Below are positions 1 to 5,099 of a stretch of 5,210 nucleotides of DNA, piece after piece. Location of the stretch: assembly GCA_900770445.1 (NCBI GenBank), contig CAAGKO010000025.1, positions 1-5,210 of the forward strand, read 5' to 3'. Numbering within the stretch: position 1 is the stretch's first letter; the number at the start of each line of letters is the position of its first letter. The notes under the pieces are model-generated. The model worked only from the letters and a program-made list of their open reading frames with translations. It had not been told where the DNA came from and made no database searches. The position numbers and the translations under genes are program-made. The DNA is from an uncultured Oribacterium sp. (GTDB lineage: Bacteria > Bacillota > Clostridia > Lachnospirales > Lachnospiraceae).

Positions 1-1
1 C

Positions 2-169
2 CATTCCGATTTTGACTATTCTATTCACGAGGGACCTCCTTTTGTATGTGGTAAACCATCTTACTTGGATAGCGACATCTTTAGTATAATGGCGAATCCA
101 CGTTGCTACAAATGTGAGGTCACTTCATATTATCTAATGGCATACGAACGATATAAAGCAAATTTGTGA
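2..169 (+). CDS. 3' end of an unrecognised protein gene (partial)
   Basis: An open frame enters from the left edge and ends at TGA 167-169, giving 55 C-terminal residues; the true start lies outside the window. The residues look like a real, soluble protein: mixed charged and aromatic, no long hydrophobic run, with a CxxC pair (C35 and C38 of the visible part, in NPRCYKCE) and a tyrosine-rich stretch (SYYLMAYERYK). I do not recognise the family. The CxxC might bind a metal, and a further CxxxC lies just downstream in the -1 frame, so the natural product may be longer (see the next feature). Base composition is AT-rich compared with recJ and glyA, which suggests a different history. A chance open frame of this length at a window edge cannot be excluded. 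Confidence 0.4.
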   Translation, partial: HSDFDYSIHEGPPFVCGKPSYLDSDIFSIMANPRCYKCEVTSYYLMAYERYKANL

Positions 170-486
170 AAAACTTATGCTACCCCGGATGTGAAAAGAC
201 GATCGTAGGCGTGAAGATGATTTCAGAAGTTCAACATGCCTGCGTTCGTAAAATTCATGCAGCGTCGGTGGGGCCGACATGTAAGTAGATAAAGGATGTA
301 TACTGGGGTCGGCAGGCAAACGAGAAGCGGTGCCCGGTATGGACATCCCTTGAAAATGATCCAGGTTACAAAATTACCCGGCTGCTGTCCGCTGAGCCAC
401 GAGTGAATAGTAACCCTATAGTATCTCTGCGACAGATGAACGAGCAGGGGGTTGACAACAAAACCTCCTGTGTCATATACACATAG
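166..486 (+). pseudogene. Frame-shifted, TAG-interrupted continuation of the upstream gene
   Basis: Frame 1 opens at GTG 166, overlapping the preceding TGA as GTGA. It reads 40 codons (MKNLCYPGCEKTIVGVK... onward, with cysteines at CYPGC) to TAG 286-288. The same frame then stays open for another 65 codons, through GRQANEKRCPVW and PGYKITRLLSAEPRVN, to TAG 484-486. The composition is protein-like throughout. The simplest reading is one gene broken by a -1 shift near 160-166 and an amber mutation. Alternatives are a real short gene at 166-288 (no good ribosome binding site is visible), or no gene at all. The reverse strand has overlapping open frames here with no recognisable features. The last part overlaps the antitoxin promoter, which suits a dead gene. 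Function unknown. This entry accounts for the otherwise gene-free stretch 170-504; the only other structure seen there is a small GTCGG/CCGAC hairpin at 264-278. Confidence 0.3.
452..481 (+). promoter_or_regulatory. Promoter of the antitoxin-like gene
   Basis: A perfect -35 hexamer TTGACA (452-457) is followed after 18 bases by TATACA (476-481) as the -10. The alternative CATATA at 474-479 would give a 16-base spacer. The start point would fall near 488, leaving a leader of about 20 nt before the AGGAGG ribosome binding site. Seen directly; activity is inferred. Confidence 0.6.
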
Positions 487-506
487 TACATACGCTACAG
501 GAGGTT
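462..506. promoter_or_regulatory. 10-bp inverted repeat (candidate operator) over the -10 region and Shine-Dalgarno
   Basis: AACCTCCTGT at 462-471 and ACAGGAGGTT at 497-506 are perfect inverted complements separated by 25 bases. The left half lies between the -35 and -10 hexamers and the right half contains the Shine-Dalgarno. Because the left half lies upstream of the expected transcript start, this is more likely a DNA site bound by a dimeric regulator than an RNA hairpin. Autoregulation through promoter palindromes is the rule for MazE-type antitoxins, so a site for this gene's family is plausible. Transcripts arriving from upstream would contain both halves and could sequester the ribosome binding site. 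Confidence 0.45.
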
Positions 507-510
507 GGAT

Positions 511-705
511 ATGCAGACACAAGTGAAAGCATGGGAAAACGGAAATTCTAAAGAAATTCTACTATCGAAGCCATTCCTTCATAAAACACTTGAAGAGCGA
601 GCATTAGACTTCGGTGGAAAACTTGAACTCGATGGTGAATTTGACTGGGGAATCCCAGAAGGGAACGAACGCTGGGAATTGGATGATGACAATCATATAG
701 ATTGA
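511..705 (+). CDS. MazE/AbrB-type antitoxin, internally deleted, without a toxin partner
   Basis: A 64-aa protein. ATG 511 is chosen because AGGAGG (499-504) sits 6 nt upstream; the in-frame TTG at 505 abuts the Shine-Dalgarno. The N-terminus (MQTQVKAW) matches the first strand of the AbrB/MazE swapped-hairpin domain. From about residue 9 the protein reads like the end of that domain (KEILLSKPF) followed by the toxin-binding tail: LHKTLEERALDFGGKL, then FDWGIPEGNERW. The latter is the family's characteristic xDWGxPxGxExW ending. Such antitoxins are usually about 80-90 residues, so roughly 25 residues of the DNA-binding core are missing, between residues 8 and about 12. The tail might still bind a MazF-type RNase, but promoter binding is probably lost. 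No mazF follows: the next 250 bp are a hairpin repeat. It could be a live antitoxin fragment or a remnant. Family assignment is from motif recognition. Confidence 0.65.
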   Translation: MQTQVKAWENGNSKEILLSKPFLHKTLEERALDFGGKLELDGEFDWGIPEGNERWELDDDNHID

Positions 706-721
706 CGCCACAGACATAGTG

Positions 722-959
722 CTGCGAGGATGCCCGGAGGGGCCGCGCCAGAAACCATACGGAGAGGTCGTGAATAAATCCAAATTGGGCCCTTAGAACC
801 AGTTAGTTATAATTTCCTTAGCACCCTCTGCAACGCTGAGTTTTCATCAAGAAAACTCAGCGATTGCAGAGGGCTTACTGGTTCTTAGGGCCCAATTTGT
901 GATTTTTCCGAGCTCGGAGTACTGTGTTTCTGGCACGGCCCCTCTGGGCGTCCTCGCAG
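722..959. repeat. Long imperfect foldback repeat (about 240 bp hairpin)
   Basis: The outer arms 722-755 and 926-959 pair over 34 bp with three exceptions: 731/950 and 736/945 are G-U wobbles in the plus-strand RNA, and 746/935 is C-A. The next arms, 781-802 and 878-899, pair 21 of 22 (T-T at 794/886). The tip arms, 824-845 and 851-873, pair fully apart from one bulged base and close on the loop ATCAA (846-850). The left side carries an extra AT-rich segment at 803-823, and 756-780 against 900-925 pairs poorly. No open frame of note lies inside. The right arm shares sequence with the element at 1889-1986. It lies between convergent genes and may stop transcription from both. It could be a MITE-like element, two solo repeats in inverted orientation, or a structured RNA. 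Confidence 0.75.
781..907 (+). terminator. Possible terminator formed by the inner part of the hairpin
   Basis: The stem 781-802/878-899 is followed by TGA and TTTTT (903-907), so plus-strand transcripts from the antitoxin gene could end here. The minus-strand side of the same stem is followed by a weaker T-rich run, so transcripts from the protease gene might also stop. The stem is much longer than a normal intrinsic terminator, and the T-run starts 3 nt after the stem, so efficiency is uncertain. Confidence 0.35.
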
Positions 960-972
960 TTATTATAGTGTC

Positions 973-1845
973 TCACTCGAAAATACTGAGGATGGTGAGT
1001 CCGATGAAAAGCAGGTTGACGACGATGACCGCAGGAGTCGTAAACCAGGTCTTCACCATCCGCTGAAAGCTGTGTTCGCTTCGACAGAAGCTGCACAGCT
1101 TTTTGAAGTTTCGAAGCAGTGTTACGGCAGTCACGATCATCCCGCCGTAGATGAACACGAGATAAATGAGACTTACGAGCGTGCTGTCCCCGCCGAGATT
1201 ATTGAAGAACAGCGCGAAAGCGTTGTTGCTGAGATGCATGAGGATCGCGCAGGCGAAGCCGTAGCGCTCCCGGATGAAGGCAAGCAGCCCCCCGACGAAG
1301 AGCGCCGTCAGAAGCTGCATCAGATTCCCGTGCATGAGCCCGAAGAGCAGCGCACTGATGACGATCACGAAGAGCTGCCCACAGTGCCGGAGCTGATTAT
1401 AGATGAGCCCGCGGAACAGGCACTCCTCTACGAACGGCGCGACGACCACGGCATACAGAATCATCCAGAAGCCGGTCATCCGCCCGCTCGCGACCTCCGT
1501 CGCATACTCCATCGTGAAGCCCTGCCGGTGCAGAAATGCCTCCACCGGAGTCAGCAGGATCGAGCTGAAGGCCTGCAGCCCGTAGATCATCATCAGCAGC
1601 CAGAGATACGTAAGCGGCCCGAAATGCGCATGCGTCGTCCGCGGGATCCCATCGCCCCCGAGCAGAAGCAGCACGAGCACCAGCCCGAACAGACTCACCG
1701 CGATCATCGTGAAGTCCTCCTGCTGATAGACCGCCGACCCATACTGGATCAGAAAACCACTGCCCACCTGAAACAGAAACTCATATAGAAGAAGCGCGAG
1801 CGCGACCTTCGTGAAACGCCGCTTCGCCGGATATTGAAAACTCAT
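973..1845 (-). CDS. CPBP-family intramembrane glutamic endopeptidase
   Basis: A 290-aa multi-pass membrane protein with all three signature motifs of the CPBP (Abi/Rce1-like, CAAX protease) family: EExxxR as E140, E141 and R145 (VEECLFRG), FxxxH as F168 and H172, and HxxxN as H204 and N208. The glutamates and histidines are the expected catalytic residues within the membrane. Hydrophobic segments lie near residues 11-35, 45-63, 78-98, 125-140, 155-172, 175-190, 195-215, 222-245 and 270-288. A CxxC (C251, C254) sits in the polar linker before the last segment. In Firmicutes such proteins are often linked to bacteriocin self-immunity or peptide processing, but no bacteriocin gene is visible here, so the substrate is unknown. 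The start is the ATG at 1843-1845 (minus strand), with AGAAGGG about 12 nt and AGAAAG directly upstream, neither ideal. It is flanked by two related foldback repeats, is convergent with the antitoxin gene and divergent from recJ. Confidence 0.9.
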   Translation of the reverse strand: MSFQYPAKRRFTKVALALLLYEFLFQVGSGFLIQYGSAVYQQEDFTMIAVSLFGLVLVLLLLGGDGIPRTTHAHFGPLTYLWLLMMIYGLQAFSSILLTPVEAFLHRQGFTMEYATEVASGRMTGFWMILYAVVVAPFVEECLFRGLIYNQLRHCGQLFVIVISALLFGLMHGNLMQLLTALFVGGLLAFIRERYGFACAILMHLSNNAFALFFNNLGGDSTLVSLIYLVFIYGGMIVTAVTLLRNFKKLCSFCRSEHSFQRMVKTWFTTPAVIVVNLLFIGLTILSIFE

Positions 1846-1868
1846 CTTTCTGCTAAACCCTTCTTTTA

Positions 1869-1877
1869 TGCTATACT
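1869..1877 (+). promoter_or_regulatory. Extended -10 promoter for recJ
   Basis: TGCTATACT fits the extended -10 consensus TGnTATAAT with one mismatch; no good -35 is seen 17-18 bp upstream, which extended -10 promoters tolerate. The start would fall near 1884, about 140 nt before the recJ ATG, putting the whole 1889-1986 element in the 5' leader. Activity is inferred. Confidence 0.45.
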
Positions 1878-1899
1878 GATTAAGTTACGTAATAGTTCA
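1873..1899 (-). promoter_or_regulatory. Possible weak promoter of the protease gene
   Basis: On the minus strand TGAACT (from 1899 down to 1894) lies about 18 bp before TATAGC-like bases near 1875-1870. The -35-like hexamer belongs to the terminal repeat of the 1889-1986 element, so the element may supply part of this promoter. Both hexamers deviate from consensus. Confidence 0.25.
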
Positions 1900-1994
1900 G
1901 GCAGGGGACCCGGCTTAGATTGAACCGGTCTCGGAGTACTGTGCCTCCGTTGCCGCCCCTCCGGGGCCCCTACGCTGAACTGTAGCTAAGTTAC
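1881..1994. repeat. Direct repeat pair TAAGTTAC flanking the foldback element
   Basis: TAAGTTAC at 1881-1888 and again at 1987-1994, followed by GTAATA and TAATATA respectively. The copies sit immediately outside the terminal inverted repeats, the arrangement made when a transposable element duplicates its target. Removing one copy and the element leaves a short intergenic region of ordinary AT-rich promoter sequence. Confidence 0.5.
1889..1986. repeat. 98-bp foldback element with flanking direct repeats (MITE-like)
   Basis: The segment between two copies of TAAGTTAC (1881-1888 and 1987-1994) is an imperfect palindrome. Its ends GTAATAGTTCAG and, inverted, GCTACAGTTCAG agree at 9 of 12 positions. 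The stem continues as AGTTCAG 1894-1900 with CTGAACT 1975-1981, AGGGG 1903-1907 with CCCCT 1967-1971, and CCCGG 1909-1913 with CCGGG 1961-1965. An inner hairpin pairs CGGAG 1932-1936 with CTCCG 1945-1949. There is no coding capacity. The flanking repeat extends to TAAGTTAC(G)TAATA if one gap is allowed, as expected of a target duplication. Its right arm is related to 913-959 and, inverted, to 722-760. It could instead be a native structured leader of recJ. Confidence 0.6.
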
Positions 1995-2025
1995 TAATAT
2001 ACACCAAAAACCAGAAGGACAACAC

Positions 2026-3774
2026 ATGAAAAAATGGTTCATCTATAATAAGAAGGCGGATTTCAAGGCGGTCGCGGCAGCACACCACATCGATCAGGTG
2101 ACGGCGCGTATCCTCCGAAACCGAGAGATCAACTCGGATGCGCAGATCGAGCAGTACCTGCATGGCTCCCTCGAGGAGCTTCACTCGCCGCTCCTCCTGC
2201 CGGACGCGATCCGCTGCATGAATCATCTGAACCGCGCGATCCAGGAGGGCCGCCATATCCGTATCGTCGGCGATTACGACGTCGATGGCGTGTGCGCGAC
2301 CTATATCCTCTATACCGGCCTCCAGCGCCTCGGCGCGCAGGTTGACTACGTACTGCCGGACCGCATCCGGGACGGCTATGGCATCAACGTGCACATCATC
2401 GACCAGGCGAAGGAGGACGGTGTCAGCGTGATCCTCACCTGCGACAACGGCATCAGCGCCATCGAGGAGATGAAGCATGCGCGTGACCTCGGTCTCACCG
2501 TGCTGATCACGGATCACCATGACATCCGTCAGCGGGACGACGAGGACTACGGCTGTGAGTCGCGGGACATCCTGCCGCCGGCGAGTGCCGTCGTGGACGC
2601 AAAGCGCGAGGATAGCCGCTACCCGTATACCGAGATCTGCGGCGCGGTCGTCGCCTGGAAAATCATCACCCTGCTCTATCAGAATCGCGGGCTCCCGCAG
2701 GACGCGTACCTCGACTTCCTCGAGTTCGCCGCCATCGCGACCGTCTGTGACGTCGTCGAGCTCCAGGATGAGAACCGCATCATCGTGAAGTTCGGCCTCC
2801 AGCAGATCCGGCAGACGACGAACCCGGGCCTCCGCGCGCTGCTTGACGTACAGGGCCTCCTCGAGAAGGAGCATATCACGAGCTACCACATCGGCTATAT
2901 CATCGGTCCGTGTATCAATGCAGGCGGCCGGCTCCGCAGTGCCGAGATCGCACTCTCGCTCTTTACCACCACGGACCCGTCGGAGGCCCTCGCAAAGGCG
3001 GTGAAGCTGAAGGAGCTGAACGACGTCCGGAAGGATATGACGATCGAGGCGACGAAGGAAGCCTATGCGCAGGTAGAGCAGCAGTATATGTCCGATCCGG
3101 TACTCGTGATCTACCTTCCGAAGCTGCATGAGAGTCTCGCCGGCATCGTCGCCGGCCGTCTCCGCGAGAAGTATTACCGTCCGGCCTTCGTGGTCACCGA
3201 CGCCGAGGACGGAGAAGACGGCACCCTCATGGCGAAGGGCTCCGGTCGAAGCATCGATGCCTATCCGATGTCGGAGCGCCTCGCCGAGGTGGCGGAGCTT
3301 CTTACGAAGTTCGGCGGCCATCCCCTTGCGGCCGGGTTCAGCCTCCCGCGCGAAAACATTGACCGCTTCCGTACGGCCCTCAACGCGCGCTGCGGACTGC
3401 AGCTCGACCAGCTCGTGGACAAGCTCTGGATCGATGTGCCGATGCCGGTAAGCTACGTCACGGAGGAGCTGATCCATGAATTCGATCGTCTCGAGCCGTA
3501 TGGAAAGGGCAACGAAAAACCGTGCTTCGCCGAAAAGAACCTCCGCATCCTCGAGTCCCGCGTGCTCGGTAAGGGTCGGAACGTCGTGCGCCTGCAGCTC
3601 CTCTCGCAGCAGGGGACCTCGATCTCCGGCATTCTCTTCACCGACGGTGATGCCTTCATGCGAAATAAAGGTACGAAATCCCTGATAGATGTGGTTTACT
3701 ACCCGGAAGTGAATGAATATAATGGATTTAAAAGTCTGCAGATCGTCATCGAGGATTATCAGCTGAGGGCGTGA
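2026..3774 (+). CDS. recJ: Single-stranded-DNA-specific exonuclease RecJ
   Basis: A 582-aa cytoplasmic DHH-superfamily nuclease that degrades single-stranded DNA 5' to 3' in recombination and repair. Motifs in order: GDYDVDG (82-88), CDNG (139-142), the DHH signature (D163, H164, H165), VVDAKRED with the following EICGAVVAWK, AIATVCDVVEL, and GPCINAGGRL (294-303). The DHHA1 domain follows, with HESLAGIVAGRL from H368, SGR (406-408) and GGHP (430-433). An OB-like C-terminal domain holds GNEKPCFAEKN and GKGRNVVRLQL. All metal-binding residues expected of the family are present. Length matches the compact RecJ type (about 570-580 aa), without the long C-terminal extension of Bacillus RecJ. AGAAGGA at 2013-2019 lies 6 nt before the ATG. 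glyA follows after 36 nt with no terminator, so the two are probably cotranscribed. The leader probably contains the foldback element. Confidence 0.95.
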   Translation: MKKWFIYNKKADFKAVAAAHHIDQVTARILRNREINSDAQIEQYLHGSLEELHSPLLLPDAIRCMNHLNRAIQEGRHIRIVGDYDVDGVCATYILYTGLQRLGAQVDYVLPDRIRDGYGINVHIIDQAKEDGVSVILTCDNGISAIEEMKHARDLGLTVLITDHHDIRQRDDEDYGCESRDILPPASAVVDAKREDSRYPYTEICGAVVAWKIITLLYQNRGLPQDAYLDFLEFAAIATVCDVVELQDENRIIVKFGLQQIRQTTNPGLRALLDVQGLLEKEHITSYHIGYIIGPCINAGGRLRSAEIALSLFTTTDPSEALAKAVKLKELNDVRKDMTIEATKEAYAQVEQQYMSDPVLVIYLPKLHESLAGIVAGRLREKYYRPAFVVTDAEDGEDGTLMAKGSGRSIDAYPMSERLAEVAELLTKFGGHPLAAGFSLPRENIDRFRTALNARCGLQLDQLVDKLWIDVPMPVSYVTEELIHEFDRLEPYGKGNEKPCFAEKNLRILESRVLGKGRNVVRLQLLSQQGTSISGILFTDGDAFMRNKGTKSLIDVVYYPEVNEYNGFKSLQIVIEDYQLRA

Positions 3775-3798
3775 GCAGGCCGGCATGAAGACAGAAAG

Positions 3799-3804
3799 AG
3801 GAGG
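3799..3804 (+). promoter_or_regulatory. Ribosome binding site of glyA
   Basis: A perfect AGGAGG 6 nt before ATG 3811 fixes the glyA start and indicates strong translation. No promoter or terminator is evident in the 36-nt gap after recJ. Confidence 0.8.
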
Positions 3805-3810
3805 CAGATT

Positions 3811-5064
3811 ATGATCAAGGAAGTAATGAACTACATCGCACAGGCAGATCCGGAAATCGGCGCGGCGATTCTTCGCGAGTATGACCGCCAGATGCACAAC
3901 ATCGAGCTCATCGCATCGGAGAACATCGTATCCGGCCCGGCCATGATGGCCATGGGCACCGTGTTGACCAACAAGTACGCCGAGGGTTACCCTGGCAAGC
4001 GCTACTACGGTGGCTGTGTCAATGTCGACGAAATCGAGACCATCGCGATCGAGCGTGCGAAGAAGCTGTTCGGCTGTGAATATGCGAACGTGCAGCCGCA
4101 CTCCGGTGCACAGGCAAACATGGCCGTCACCATGGCGATCTGCGAGCCGGGCGACACGATCATGGGCATGTCCCTCGATGCCGGCGGACACCTCACCCAC
4201 GGTTCACCAGCGAACTTCTCCGGCCGCTTCTATAACATCGTTCCGTACGGCATCAACGCTGACGGCTACATCGATTATGACGAGGTCGAGGCCCTCGCGA
4301 TGAAGCACCATCCGAAGATGATCATCGCCGGTGCCTCCGCATATCCGCGTATCATCGACTTCAAGCGCTTCCGTGAAATCGCCGACAGGTGTGGCGCCGT
4401 GCTCTGGGTAGATATGGCCCACATCGCCGGACTCGTCGCAGCCGGCCTTCACCCGTCACCGATCCCATACGCAGACGTGACGACCACGACGACCCACAAG
4501 ACCCTCCGTGGACCACGTGGCGGACTGATCCTGTCCAGTGCAGAGACCGCAGAACGCTTCAAGTTCAACAAGAACGTCTTCCCGGGCAGCCAGGGCGGCC
4601 CGCTCGAGCACGTCATCGCCGGTAAGGCCATCTGCTTCGGCGAAGCACTGAAGCCGGAATTCAAGACCTATCAGGAGCAGATCGTGAAGAACTGTAAGGC
4701 ACTCGCTGACGCCATGATGGCGAAGGGCTTCAAGCTCGTTTCCGGCGGTACCGACAACCACCTGATGCTCGTGGACCTCACGAACATCCCGGACCTCACC
4801 GGTAAGACCCTGCAGAACAACTGTGATGAAGTACACATCACCCTGAACCGCAACGCCATCCCGAACGACCCGCGTTCTCCGTTCGTCACCTCCGGTGTCC
4901 GCATCGGCACCGCTGCCGTCACCACCCGTGGCTTCACGGAGGCCGACATGGCACCGATCGCCGACTGCATCTGGAACGTCGCAACGAACTTCGACGCCAC
5001 AAAGGACGACGTCACCGCAAAGGTACTCCAGCTCACAAAGGCACACCCGATCTACGAGGGATAA
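3811..5064 (+). CDS. glyA: Serine hydroxymethyltransferase
   Basis: A 417-aa PLP enzyme, the normal bacterial length, converting serine and tetrahydrofolate to glycine and 5,10-methylene-tetrahydrofolate in the cytoplasm. It is the main source of glycine and one-carbon units. Visible family marks: IELIASEN (31-38), NKYAEGYPGKRYYGG (54-68, with Y56), QPHSGAQANMAV (95-106), the cofactor-binding WVDMAHIAGL with D201 and H204, and the Schiff-base lysine K230 in TTTTTHKTLRGPRGG. Near the C-terminus SGVRIGTAAVTTRGF contains R364, which is expected to bind the substrate carboxylate. The sequence appears intact and closes with PIYEG. It is probably the second gene of a recJ-glyA unit. The link to recJ is positional rather than functional. 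Its stop codon abuts the terminator: the last A of TAA is the first base of the palindrome. Confidence 0.97.
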   Translation: MIKEVMNYIAQADPEIGAAILREYDRQMHNIELIASENIVSGPAMMAMGTVLTNKYAEGYPGKRYYGGCVNVDEIETIAIERAKKLFGCEYANVQPHSGAQANMAVTMAICEPGDTIMGMSLDAGGHLTHGSPANFSGRFYNIVPYGINADGYIDYDEVEALAMKHHPKMIIAGASAYPRIIDFKRFREIADRCGAVLWVDMAHIAGLVAAGLHPSPIPYADVTTTTTHKTLRGPRGGLILSSAETAERFKFNKNVFPGSQGGPLEHVIAGKAICFGEALKPEFKTYQEQIVKNCKALADAMMAKGFKLVSGGTDNHLMLVDLTNIPDLTGKTLQNNCDEVHITLNRNAIPNDPRSPFVTSGVRIGTAAVTTRGFTEADMAPIADCIWNVATNFDATKDDVTAKVLQLTKAHPIYEG

Positions 5065-5099
5065 TCAAAAAGCCGAGGCAATTGCCTCGGCTTTTTGAT
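5064..5099. terminator. Perfect 36-bp palindromic intrinsic terminator of glyA
   Basis: The arms 5064-5081 and 5082-5099 are exact inverted complements. The core is GCCGAGGCAA/TTGCCTCGGC, flanked by AAAAA (5067-5071) on the left and TTTTT (5092-5096) on the right. It is symmetrical and so should work in both directions, ending recJ-glyA transcripts and anything converging from the right. It ends at the base before the intron. Confidence 0.93.

Noticed and set aside
134..522. Minus-strand open frames of 70 and 99 codons
   Set aside because: No ribosome binding site or recognisable motif; the 99-codon frame begins inside the antitoxin gene and covers its promoter. Kept only as part of the uncertain region.
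716..970. ATAGTG (716-721 and 965-970) as a target duplication of the long hairpin
   Set aside because: The right copy is 5 nt away from the end of the pairing, six bases is short, and the arms may extend into the flanks, so the evidence is too weak.
706..972. A MazF toxin gene after the antitoxin
   Set aside because: No open frame with MazF-like sequence follows; the segment is taken up by the foldback repeat.
1072..1788. 238-codon plus-strand open frame opposite the protease gene
   Set aside because: A shadow of the CPBP gene. The translation is a charged, low-complexity E/R/H/P mix, while the minus strand shows all three protease motifs and membrane segments.
722..1986. Repeats as integron attC sites with the protease as a gene cassette
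   Set aside because: No GTTRRRY/RYYYAAC core pair was found at the ends of either element and no integrase is visible, although the cassette-like arrangement remains notable.
1889..2025. Known riboswitch or T-box in the recJ leader
   Set aside because: No T-box sequence, glycine, SAM, THF or cobalamin riboswitch core was recognised. The flanking direct repeats favour an inserted element.
1915..4200. Very long (761-codon) open frame on the minus strand
   Set aside because: It lies antisense to recJ and glyA, whose motifs are unmistakable. The GC-rich codon usage of the sense genes suppresses stops on the opposite strand. Its translation is arginine-, aspartate- and histidine-heavy with no domain recognised.
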